A model generated the notes under the pieces. That model searched no databases, was not told where the DNA came from, and saw only the letters and a list, made by a program, of their open reading frames with translations. 36,843 nucleotides of DNA from Acrasis kona (lineage: Eukaryota > Heterolobosea > Eutetramitea > Acrasida > Acrasidae): contig JAOPGA020001222.1 of the NCBI GenBank assembly GCA_026419775.2, positions 1 to 36,843 of the forward strand, read 5' to 3'. Both the position numbers and the translations under genes were made by a program. The stretch's first letter is position 1. Each line of letters opens with the position of its first letter. This document shows, piece after piece, positions 1 through 8,055 of the stretch.

Positions 1-232
1 ATTGCTGCATTTCGTTTTGAGCTATATTGGCTTCATCCGTTCGTTTTAAGACTTCGCTAACCATTGTCTTTATCTTCGAGATAAGTCCTTCGCGTCCATC
101 TTGATTGCTCACTAATCGCACTTGTCTGGGCTTGGAGAGCCAGTTTCGAAGCAGGGTGATAACTGGCTTATACTTTTCATCCTCAAACAAAAATGGAACA
201 GCCTCCGTTATGACTTGGTCGCTATCATCCAT
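1..232 (-). CDS. Unidentified protein, N-terminal part only (runs off left edge)
   Basis: An open frame runs without a stop from an ATG at 232-230 to the left edge, giving about 77 codons. The product begins MDDSDQVITEAVPFLFEDEK and is mixed-charge and probably helical. I see no signal peptide, membrane segment or known motif, and I do not recognise the family. The ATG lies 41 bp from the oppositely directed ATG of the CX9C gene, so the two probably share one promoter. Absence of stops, ordinary codon use and the head-to-head arrangement support a real gene. Confidence 0.55.
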   Translation of the reverse strand, partial: MDDSDQVITEAVPFLFEDEKYKPVITLLRNWLSKPRQVRLVSNQDGREGLISKIKTMVSEVLKRTDEANIAQNEMQQ

Positions 233-273
233 CTGTCATATTGTTCTATTTTTTACAATTTGACTTTCAAGCA

Positions 274-566
274 ATGAGACCCCAAGAGGTATGGACGCAC
301 GATTTAAATATTACTCAATTATCTATGATTAGGTTGATGTGAACGACATTGATCAAATTATAGAGCAACTAGGGCCATGCGCAAGAGTGTATTGGAACAT
401 GGAGACATGCATAGACGAAAACAATAGGGTGTGGAATAACTGTCAGAATGAAGTTGCACAATTAAAGAAATGTTGGGAAGAACAAGAAAGCTTGGGCCTA
501 CGAACCCCACAAAGTGATCGCAAAATGATGATGGAATTAAAGAAGTTAAAAAAGTCATTAAATTAA
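274..566 (+). CDS. Twin CX9C (CHCH-type) mitochondrial intermembrane-space protein
   Basis: Two exons, 274-288 and 333-566, flank a 44-nt intron (GTATGG...TTAG) and encode 82 residues starting MRPQEVDVND. The protein carries two C-x9-C motifs, CARVYWNMETC and CQNEVAQLKKC, separated by a short linker. This is the hallmark of CHCH proteins that are imported and oxidised by the Mia40 relay in the mitochondrial intermembrane space. Many act in cytochrome oxidase assembly; which one this is cannot be told from sequence alone. The tail is Lys-rich. Without the upstream exon there is no ATG in this frame before the motif, which supports the intron. Confidence 0.75.
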
Positions 567-591
567 ACTTCTAAATTTACACAACCAGCTT

Positions 592-946
592 TCATTTGTT
601 TGTTTCACTTATAATTGTATCATCTGCATAAATTGAATCCGTTTTTTCAATCCTCGGTGTTTTATGGCTAACGTATGGTTTAAACTTGAGAGTTTAGCAT
701 TATAATCATTTCAATACATACCTTGCAATCCGTCATATCGGGCATAGGATAAAGTGGTACGAGATATCTATCAAAAACAAATTTTCCCTTCTTTGTCATT
801 TTACCAAACACAATCTTTGGTATTCTCTCAAGTATGGGTCTTTTCCCTTGCGGTCCTCTTTTTTCTATTATGTGACCCGTTTTTTTCCTTAAAGCAGCCC
901 TTGTACTCTCAAACACCAACCGTGAGAAAAGCTTGTTGGAAGACAT
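592..946 (-). CDS. Mitochondrial large-subunit ribosomal protein mL41
   Basis: Exons 946-722 and 684-592 flank a 37-nt intron (GTATGT...CAAG) and encode 105 residues. The first 20 or so residues (MSSNKLFSRLVFESTRAALR) are rich in Arg, Ser and hydrophobics with no acid until residue 12, as expected of a mitochondrial presequence. The core matches mL41: a basic stretch, then KKGKFVFDRYLVPLYPMPD, then MTDCK joined across the intron to FKPYVSH, equivalent to the family's conserved PDLTGFKLKPYVSY segment. The splice therefore falls inside the most conserved motif, which supports both intron and family. mL41 is a component of the mitoribosome large subunit. The gene converges on the CX9C gene with 25 bp between stops. 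Confidence 0.78.
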
Positions 947-1067
947 CCCCAATTCTTCTTTTTGTGTCAACTATTGTAAAATTATCCTACCAATAAGAGT
1001 TGGTTGAGAAAAAATTAAATAGTGAAAAGTTCTGTGAAACAACACTACCAGGTCATAACATTACACA

Positions 1068-1802
1068 ATGACGATTAGCAAGAAGAGAAAGGTAACTATA
1101 TAATTTGATACACACATTTCATATTTGATTTGTGTGTATCTTCCACGATCAAAGTACTGACAATGTGAAATTTTTTAGTTTGTAGCACAAGGTGTATTCT
1201 TCGCTGAGTTGAACGAATTCCTCAAGCGTGAGTTATCAGAGGACGGTTACTCTGGTGTCGAAGTTCGTGTCACACCAAGCAAGACCGAAATCATCATCCG
1301 CGCCACTCGCCCTCAAACCGTTCTTGGAGAGAAGGCACAACGTATTCGCGAATTGAGCAGTGTTATCACCAAACGTTTCGGCCTACAAGATTCAGCTGTT
1401 GAGTTGTACGCAGAGAAGGTTCAAGAGAAGGGATTGTCCGCCGTCGCTCAAGCAGAAAGCTTAAAGCACAAGCTTTTGGGCAATTTGGCCGTTCGTCGTG
1501 CATGCTATGGTGTGTTAAGATACATCATGGACGCCGGTGCCAAGGGTTGCGAAGTCATCGTCTCAGGAAAGTTGAGAGCCCAACGTGCCAAGGCCATGAA
1601 GTTCAAGGATGGATACATGATCAAGACCGGTAACCCAACAAAGGAGTACTTGGACAAGGCTATCCGCCACGTATATATGCGTCAAGGAACTCTTGGTGTC
1701 AGCGTTAAGATTATGTTACCATGGGACCCAACCAATGGAACAAGCGGACCCAAGAAGCCCCAACCCGACATGGTTTCCGTCTTAGAGCCAAAGGAACAAT
1801 AA
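1068..1802 (+). CDS. RPS3: 40S ribosomal protein S3 (uS3)
   Basis: A short first exon (1068-1091, MTISKKRK) is spliced over an 87-nt intron to exon 2 (1179-1802), giving 215 residues. The protein begins with the family signature [20 protein letters not shown]. It contains the KH domain ([18 protein letters not shown]) and the [20 protein letters not shown] segment typical of uS3, which lines the mRNA entry channel of the small subunit. Codon use is strongly C-ending compared with neighbours, as expected of a highly expressed gene. It is slightly shorter than animal uS3 because the C-terminal tail is trimmed. It is divergent from mL41, with 121 bp between ATGs. Confidence 0.96.
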
Positions 1803-1877
1803 ATTAATATAAACCATTCTTTGTTAACAATGCTGCTGAATAAAAACTTATGCATTTAACTTCAAAATAAATATTTA

Positions 1878-2519
1878 TTAATCAAACAACCCGTCTGCTT
1901 CCCATAACTCCATCAATATATTTACCATCTCTGGTAAGGGCACTGGGTGTGCAAAAGCAGGTTTTTTCGGATTTACAAGGTGTTCCACAATGGTGTCCAC
2001 GTCCACTGTGTAAGGTGTTGTTTTGCTCTTTTTCTTGTCAATGTGTTGTTGCGCTGTCCAGGCCTGTCGTATGGCGTTCCATCTGTCAACGCCGACTAAA
2101 TCCTGCGATATCGCTTCATATTTCTTCATGTAGTCGTCGCCTCTCTGTGACATGTTTTTACTCGTGTGTATGTTTGACCTGTTGTTAAAATCTGGTTGTT
2201 TGGGTGTCTTTGGTCTGGGACTTGGGGTGTCGTCCAACTGTGGTGTGTAATAGGTTTGGCTCTTGCCTGGATGGGGGCTTTTTGTTGTTTTGTTACGGCG
2301 GGGTGGTGACGATACGTTCCCTGCTGTCTGTAGATTCAATAAGGTTGTCGCACTACCTGTCCTCTGAAGGCTGTTCTTGTTACTAAAGCGCTGTATAGCC
2401 TTAAATATTAGAAGTGTTAGAACGAATAGTACAATCACAACAAATGGTGATAATACAAAAATGAATATCTCGGTGTCAGACAAAACGGATGTCAACGTGT
2501 TGTAGCTCAAAATGCTCAA
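1878..2519 (-). CDS. Single-pass membrane protein with C-terminal Gag1-clamp (DUF4050) domain
   Basis: The frame codes for one strong membrane helix (about residues 16-42, FIFVLSPFVVIVLFVLTLLI), then about 75 polar residues rich in Ser, Pro and Lys. The C-terminal domain contains WNAIRQAW and ends HPVPLPEMVNILMELWEADG. That ending matches the Gag1-like clamp family (PF13259) known from fungi and plants, whose members end with the same PxPLxEMVDxLxxxWExxGL pattern. The start is unresolved: the frame is open upstream to a TAA near 2585 but has no ATG, and the minus strand has none between 2520 and about 2815. The given 5' end is only the first possible codon. Either a start exon lies further upstream or the gene is truncated. 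Confidence 0.6.
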   Translation of the reverse strand: MSILSYNTLTSVLSDTEIFIFVLSPFVVIVLFVLTLLIFKAIQRFSNKNSLQRTGSATTLLNLQTAGNVSSPPRRNKTTKSPHPGKSQTYYTPQLDDTPSPRPKTPKQPDFNNRSNIHTSKNMSQRGDDYMKKYEAISQDLVGVDRWNAIRQAWTAQQHIDKKKSKTTPYTVDVDTIVEHLVNPKKPAFAHPVPLPEMVNILMELWEADGLFD

Positions 2520-2958
2520 TTCTCTATCTAGAGTAATGACAGTCGGATGACCGATAACGTACGTGTGGTTTTTTTGTCGAATTTACGTGTGTGCAAAAGT
2601 TGTGTGAACACTCTTGCAATGTGAAAAGTTTAGTTAGGCTTTTTAAGTGTTAATTGATGGCTGATTGAAGAACCCTAAGATGTTCAAACTATGAATGAAC
2701 AACGATGGTTCTATTCTTCAAACTCTCTGGTTGTTTCCCAAAGTTTCCGTTACAAACACAATTTCAAAAAAGGAGTTTATTGAAATGTCACTAAATTTAC
2801 TTCTTGATTAGAGCTCATCATGGCTCTGGCTTGCAAAAGCAGCGACATGAGCTAAGAGCGTACTATTACTATTATAAAAGATATTTGTAAAATTAGCGTT
2901 CCAAGACCTAGATAAACAATTAAAAATCTGTATCTAATGTGTTGAATTATGCCGAAAG
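2520..2958. other. Intergenic stretch with a duplicated gene fragment
   Basis: About 440 bp without an intact gene. The only recognisable content is the 88-bp copy of the 3' end of the four-helix membrane gene (see repeats). The remainder shows no open frame or RNA motif I can support. Confidence 0.6.
2749..2836 (-). repeat. 88-bp direct repeat, copy A (fragment of the membrane-protein gene's 3' end)
   Basis: This segment matches 4847-4934 over 88 bp with two differences (2794 A versus T; 2832 T versus C). On the minus strand it encodes the last residues of the four-helix protein (ARAMMSSNQEV...) plus its stop and 3' end. Upstream the reading continues only a few codons with weaker similarity (SLLLQ versus REQLLR) before homology is lost. 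It is therefore a truncated gene fragment, not an expressed paralogue. Confidence 0.9.
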
Positions 2959-3840
2959 TTATAGACCCTCCTGTCTCATGACCTCAAGTGCTCTAAAAAT
3001 TACAGCTCTATCTGTCGCGCTTCTAAGACTCAAACCGTTTCGAGGAAAAAGTTTAAGTTTCACAGCTTCTTCTTCTGGAACACCAGAGTCCAGCTCCTCC
3101 AGATAGTCCTCTCCAACCTCCATTTTGGCAAAATATAGTTGGTCACCGACTACTTTGATACCTCTCAAAGTACTTGAATAATCTTCTGGGCTTCTATTGT
3201 AGTTACGCTGGGCGGCAGCTATCATTGCGCAAGCAAGTTGAACGTCTCCGTGTTTGTAAGTTGATGAGGCTTCGTGTTTATCTTGTACTATTACCCAAAT
3301 GAGCTTGTCTCCTCTTCTACCTTCTTTATCTGCTATTGCCGCAAAACTTTCCTCCCCCACTTTCAGACGAAGGTTGCAGGGCCTTAATGTAAAGAGAAGT
3401 CCATCATCATAATCCGCCTCAACAAGTAGGAAACTCATCAAGTCATCAACATATCTTTCGCAATTTGGCGCCTCATCGTCAGGGTTGTTGTTCAAAAGTA
3501 CCAGTTTCACCTTCACAATAAAGCGTCTTTGTTGTGAGGTAAGTCCGTCTCCAATATTGCCTTGATATGACGTGAATGGGGCAGCACCGTTGAAATTTGG
3601 TAGTAGCAAACCGGCCAGATTAGTTGTTGGGTTACCATCGATGGTGTTACTGAATAGCTCAGAGACGGTGTCAGTTTTTGTTACTGAAATGTTAAGTGAT
3701 AATTCTTCATCTGCTCTGAAACCTGATGTGCTGTTACGAAAGCCTTCTGCAGATACCCTCTTTGCCTTCCTCTTCATTTTTCTTGATTTTTGACTGTTTG
3801 ACCGAAGCAAGCTCGGATCAGTTCTGTCAGTTAGTTCCAT
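2959..3840 (-). CDS. Intronless protein with PD-(D/E)XK nuclease-like C-terminal region
   Basis: 293 residues from ATG 3840-3838. The N-terminus has a basic, nuclear-localisation-like cluster (KSRKMKRKAKR, about residues 19-29). The C-terminal half reads like the restriction-nuclease-like domain found in Crinkler-type and related eukaryotic proteins. It shows a strand with Asp (FAAIADKEG), then IWVIVQDKHE (the x-D/E-x-K position, here Q-D-K), then GDVQLACAMIAAAQRNY, a Gln-containing helix typical of these families, and later LRGIKVVGDQLYFAKME. If this reading is right, the usual acidic residue before the Lys is Gln, which some nucleases tolerate but which could mean loss of activity. The family assignment is from pattern memory and is moderate. 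The gene lies inside the segment bracketed by the 88-bp repeats. Confidence 0.5.
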   Translation of the reverse strand: MELTDRTDPSLLRSNSQKSRKMKRKAKRVSAEGFRNSTSGFRADEELSLNISVTKTDTVSELFSNTIDGNPTTNLAGLLLPNFNGAAPFTSYQGNIGDGLTSQQRRFIVKVKLVLLNNNPDDEAPNCERYVDDLMSFLLVEADYDDGLLFTLRPCNLRLKVGEESFAAIADKEGRRGDKLIWVIVQDKHEASSTYKHGDVQLACAMIAAAQRNYNRSPEDYSSTLRGIKVVGDQLYFAKMEVGEDYLEELDSGVPEEEAVKLKLFPRNGLSLRSATDRAVIFRALEVMRQEGL

Positions 3841-4637
3841 TCACAACAAGTTCAAGCATTCTATTGGATCCTAGATGAGCAATACAATATGGACATTATC
3901 TCAAAACCAGTCTCTACATTGTCTCCAAACATCGTCGGAATTTTCTAATAAATAATAATAATTAGACGGTAATATGCATTAGATCGGCTGGACTATTAAC
4001 AATTCGTGGGACACAAGGTACTCAAAATGTTTTTTATTGTTTCTTCGTTTTTTTTCTTGATGCTAATAACAATTGTTACGAACCACACAAATGGCCACAA
4101 CTTTTTGTTTTTGATCTGCCTCGCTTGTTGGTTAATTTTATTCGTCAATGAATCAACGGTCTATCGATGATCCAGAATTCTATTCCATGCTCCTTTGACA
4201 ATATGCCTAACACTGGTTCCTTACTTCCATAATGTAGCTTTCGTATCTGTCTTCCATTATGTTTGCCGTACAGTCGCACCTGATCTTATATTTGTTGTTG
4301 ACGTCAATTCTGATTGTTCTGGTATTCTAAATCTGGTCTTCTTCTCTTGTGGCGGGATAGTACAGAGTCTTCTCAACACCCTGATCATATAGATCATTGG
4401 TAACATTGACTCTGCAACGGCACTCATTTTGGTTAATGCCATTTACTTCAACATGTCTTCTAAATTGAGGACTAGCAATGTAGAGTTGACTACTTTACAA
4501 ATTCCACTTGGGTTGCCAGAGTGGAAGCCTACTTTTTCGACCCATCTGGAGGAAAAGTGAGAACATCGAATAAAGACTGTGAGAGTCCTATTTTCGAAAG
4601 TGAGAAACTTATTTTTGAAAAAGTAGGAACGTATTTA
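3841..4637. other. Gene-poor stretch containing a serpin relic
   Basis: About 800 bp between intact genes. Positions 3841-4330 hold only short frames on both strands, none convincing. The right half carries the serpin relic, followed directly by the ABC-transporter relic. The composition is ordinary. Confidence 0.5.
4330..4556 (+). pseudogene. Serpin relic (central part only)
   Basis: The plus strand at 4399-4452 encodes GNIDSATALILVNAIYFN, which matches the hallmark serpin stretch (I/N-x-x-T-x-LVLVNAIYFKG). Upstream, GIVQSLLNTLII fits the preceding T-x-GKIxxLL segment, with a stop between the two. Downstream, after about 22 unrelated residues in the same frame, EWKPTFSTHLEEK resembles the W-x-x-PF element that normally follows YFKG directly. 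The start, the reactive-centre loop and the C-terminal half are absent. Serpins are serine/cysteine protease inhibitors, so this is a remnant of a host gene. Confidence 0.55.
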
Positions 4638-4849
4638 TTAATCATTTTCTACAACTTCTTTGTCCTCGTCTTCTTCGTCTTTTACATCATCCTTTTCCTT
4701 TGAACGCATAGAATTTAAGATTGTGAAATAAGCACCACCCTTTGCGATTAATTCCTTATGATTACCAATTTCCACAATCTAACCAGCTCTCATCACCACA
4801 ATCACAATCTTGAATGGTGGTCAATCGATGAGCAATCACAATGGTTGTT
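4638..4849 (-). pseudogene. ABC transporter relic (C-terminal end of an ABCB-type ATPase domain)
   Basis: Read on the minus strand, the segment starts with TTIVIAHRLTTIQDCD, the H-loop region of ABCB nucleotide-binding domains. After a one-base frame change it continues VVMRAG, an in-frame TAG, IVEIGNHKELIAKGGAYFTI, then an acidic tail (KDDVKDEEDEDKEVVEND) and TAA. Everything upstream of the H-loop is missing: the match begins exactly where the 88-bp repeat copy B begins, pointing to a recombination junction. With a frameshift, an internal stop and no Walker A or B, it cannot encode a transporter. Confidence 0.8.
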
Positions 4850-4934
4850 ACAAACACAATTTCAAAAAAGGAGTTTATTGAAATGTCACTATATTTACTT
4901 CTTGATTAGAGCTCATCATGGCTCTGGCTCGCAA
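4847..4934 (-). repeat. 88-bp direct repeat, copy B (inside the intact membrane-protein gene)
   Basis: Partner of 2749-2836. It covers the last codons, stop codon and 3' flank of the four-helix gene. The left edge coincides with the 5' break of the ABC relic. Confidence 0.9.
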
Positions 4935-5645
4935 CAACTGCTCGCGTTTCATATATTTTATTCTAATTCCAGCACAGGCCACACAGCAAAGAATCACAAG
5001 AATCGCCAGTATTAGCAGGAAGATGGAACTTATCAGTGCATCCGTACCATTTGATCCAATGTCAGATCTCCCCATAGATATCATTACAGTGGAATATAAA
5101 TTAATACCTGTTTGGAGTACAATGTCTAGAATTAACACAGCCATGTAAACCCACGTCAACCTATATTGTTGACGGCGACGTACATACCTAAGCATTGACA
5201 AAATACCAACAAAACCTGCAACAGCACCAACAACTCCAGATACTGCTCTTGCTGTGTAAGAACCGACGGCTGCATTTTTAGTATAACCACTTAGAGCAAG
5301 AATGCATAGAATTGTATAGGTGAGACTGGCAGCTAATAATAAAAGTGCAAAAAACCCTATGACCAACCCAACTCTATAAGATGATGCAGGCTTTTCATAT
5401 ACGATAACATTTACCTGGGGGGATGTGTCAATGTTATGAATGGGTTGAGTATATGTTTGCTCCTGACCAAAATCAACTATAGTTTGTGTATTGTTCCCTT
5501 CAGTGGTCTCATCAAAAACGTCATCGTTCGGTGAAGTTGTCTGAACAGTTTGTTTTTGTCTTTTCTCGTCCAAATTTATTTCATCTGTTGACATAACATA
5601 TGAACTCGGCTCAGGAGAGCTTGTTAGGCCATCACCTACAGGCAT
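4875..5645 (-). CDS. Four-helix integral membrane protein, family unknown
   Basis: 256 residues, one exon, ATG 5645-5643. The first 85 residues are polar and rich in Thr, Gln and Asp, with no signal peptide, so probably cytosolic. Four hydrophobic segments follow at about 94-116 (VGLVIGFFALLLLAASLTYT), 129-151, 164-185 and 204-224 (IFLLILAILVILCCVACAGI). The short Lys/Arg-rich C-terminal tail is also cytosolic. The layout recalls tetraspan families such as claudin or MARVEL proteins, but no defining motif (no W-GLW, no CCG loop) is present, so I leave it unnamed. It is head-to-head with the PH-domain gene, with 50 bp between ATGs. Confidence 0.7.
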   Translation of the reverse strand: MPVGDGLTSSPEPSSYVMSTDEINLDEKRQKQTVQTTSPNDDVFDETTEGNNTQTIVDFGQEQTYTQPIHNIDTSPQVNVIVYEKPASSYRVGLVIGFFALLLLAASLTYTILCILALSGYTKNAAVGSYTARAVSGVVGAVAGFVGILSMLRYVRRRQQYRLTWVYMAVLILDIVLQTGINLYSTVMISMGRSDIGSNGTDALISSIFLLILAILVILCCVACAGIRIKYMKREQLLRARAMMSSNQEVNIVTFQ

Positions 5646-5695
5646 ACTTGAAACTCCGCAGAAATAGTCAACTACGTTGCGCCGCCAAGAAAGGC

Positions 5696-7174
5696 ATGGA
5701 ACAGGATTTTTGCGAAGAAGGAACTGTATACAGCTGGCCAGTACTATGTTACACGACTTCAGGTAGTCTAATTGTAAGACGTAAGTAGCTTTTATTACTG
5801 TTGTATTTATTCCAAAGTACTCAACATTAGAGACGGAGAGTTTATCGTACTAAATCCGTTTGATCAAAGAATTTCGGCTAGGCACCCCTTGTATTCATTA
5901 ACAAAAATATCATATGACAGGACGCCTACTCTTCCAGGACTAAGCGACATGAGTTTGTTTCGAACAGTTTTCAGAAATACCGAAATAGTTTGTGTATTAA
6001 ACATTTTGCGACTAACAATATGCAGGAAGTATATTTGAGTAGAGATCGAAATGAAATCGTCAACCACATAATTTATTGTCTAAAGAGAATGAAGGGTATA
6101 AATACAGATGCAATCATCGCTAACCAAGATGCGGACTATGACAAAGTATCCCTAAACAGTGACTCCAATAAACATTACAACAACGTCCCCGAAGATGATT
6201 TTGGATACGTGTACACACCATCAACACAAGTAGGGTACTATGAATTCCAAGTATTTGGAGTTGACAACAAGGGTAGATTATATCCACATGCACTAGGTCT
6301 ATTTTCCGGCTTCATCAGACATTATGACGAAAACAGAAATCCATTTTCACAACATCGATACGTTGACATTAAAGATGACATTCAATTCTTCGAAAGCTCA
6401 TCAAAATTAGTCATTCCATACGAAGATGATAATTTTTACACATGCATCGTTTCAGATAAGGACAAAACAATACTATCCTTGCTGTTAAAGGGGAGAAGTC
6501 AAATTTACAAGAGTTTGACGAATGGAGAAATGGAAGTTGCATCTCCAAAAAAATACAGCAATGAGCAGGAAACATCCAATAGTGACTTTCCAACAAAGTT
6601 TTCTTACTTGAATATAAGAGCAGAGCAGCAAGCAACCTCAACAGTCGATGAAGAGGAGGGAGAAAGGTATCACAATACACAGACCGAAATACCGGAGAGC
6701 CCCTCCAATATGACTTCTGATACGGATCGTCTTCATCGGCAAGACTCAATGACCTTTCCTCAGCAACAAGTACCACCCTCTTCTGAAACATCCAAATCTG
6801 CTTTAATAAAAGATGTATCTGTGCTTGAGCATGGTACTAGTTTATTTCAACATAAAAAGGGTTTATTGGGTGCTAGTATTAAGGAAAAATACTTTTGTGC
6901 ACGTTTAGCAAAGGATTACGAAGGAAATGTTTTTGTTTCTGTGACTGGTGGCGTTAAAAATAAAATGACTGAACATTACGATGTGTTGGATATCCAAAAG
7001 AATGAAAATGCCAGGTCTAGTGTAGGTTTTAGTGACGATTATTCATTTGTGTTGGTCACTTCAAGAATTGGTCCTTTTGCATGTTCAAATAATTTGTTGT
7101 TACAAGCAAATGATAGAGAGACTTTTATGTGCTGGTGGAATGGTATTAGGAGACTGTTATCGGATAAAAACTAA
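5696..7174 (+). CDS. PH-domain-like protein, three exons
   Basis: Exons 5696-5780, 5818-5987 and 6026-7174 (introns 37 and 38 nt; the second contains ACTAAC near its 3' end) encode 467 residues. Phase is kept at both junctions, and without them the frame has no ATG. The N-terminal 110 residues form an ordered, beta-rich region (GSLIVRLLNIRDGEFIVLNP ... LFRTVFRNTEIEVYLSRDRN) resembling the PH-like start of DNAJC13/RME-8 proteins, though this is weak. A Ser/Glu/Gln-rich linker (about 290-360) follows. The last 110 residues look like a PH domain, with alternating strands and a closing helix containing an invariant-type Trp (ETFMCWWNGIRRLL). A role in phosphoinositide or membrane binding is inferred. 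It ends 54 bp from the converging GOS28 gene. Confidence 0.72.
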
Positions 7175-7228
7175 TCTGAATCAAATGCTGTTATTAGATT
7201 GACACATTGTGAGTGGTGAAAATAATGT

Positions 7229-8027
7229 TTATTGTATAAATAAAATGTATGTGACGAAAAAACACAGTGCAATAAATACAGCTAGTATAACCATATCTTT
7301 TGTTTTCTTTTGGTGAATTCTGCCCATTAGTGAATCAATTAGAGGGAATTTTGCTAAAAACGTAAGAAACATTCAAAAGTGTAAATTACTTCTCATGTAA
7401 GTTAAATTTTCATTGACGTTATTGAAAACTCCCCTCTGTATACGTAATTCCTCTTTCGCTCTTAGAGCCTGTCCAACCACATCCTGAACCATTCTCTCTG
7501 CGTTGATTATGTGATCTCTGTGGTTCATGAGACCTTCTGATCTCGCACCACCATTATACTTGCTTAATTTTGTTAATTGAGTAAGAAGAATTTTATCATA
7601 CTTTATATCGTGTTCAACACTATCTAATAAATGTGCCCTATTTTGTGCATCTGTAAAGTTTTTTTTCAATCTTCTGAATTCCCTCCTAAAGTCATTGAGA
7701 GATTCTTTATGTTGTTCACTTTCGTGATGGTCAGTAGAATCAAAGTCTGAACCGGTTTGTGCCATTTGTGACATTTGCTCATTCGTCTTTTCAAGCTGAT
7801 GATTACGATAAACGTCAATAAAAGTAAATTGAGCAACTAACCTTTCTAAGTAATTGCTCAATCTCCACCGAAATACTCTCGCATAACTGCTCGTTATTTA
7901 CCGATGACGGCGAATTGGATTGTTCTTTTCCGAATGCTCGTGTTGATATTTTCGTGAACGCGGTTATTTGCTGATCCAAATCATTCTCAAGTGATGTTGC
8001 AGTCTTCAGCAGTTGTTGGAATGACAT
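7229..8027 (-). CDS. GOSR1: Golgi SNAP receptor complex member 1 (GOS28/Gos1, Qb-SNARE)
   Basis: Three exons, 8027-7842, 7795-7390 and 7353-7229 (introns 46 and 36 nt), encode 238 residues, close to the usual 230-250. The N-terminus (MSFQQLLKTATSLENDLDQQ) is a helical Habc-type bundle. The SNARE helix includes the GOS28-typical RDHIINAERMVQDVVGQALR and LRIQRGVFNNVNENL. The third exon supplies FPLIDSLMGRIHQKKTKDM and a C-terminal membrane anchor (VILAVFIALCFFVTYILFIQ). GOS28 is a Qb-SNARE acting in ER-Golgi and intra-Golgi vesicle fusion. The last intron separates the SNARE motif from the anchor. Only 28 bp separate its ATG from that of the sirtuin-like gene on the other strand. Confidence 0.88.
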
Positions 8028-8055
8028 TTTTGGTCAACTGGAAATTTAGTCCAGG

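Noticed and set aside
4155-4442. Protein-like frames on the minus strand opposite the serpin relic
   Set aside because: Several short frames read plausibly, but they need frame changes and match no family; the serpin match on the plus strand explains the region better.
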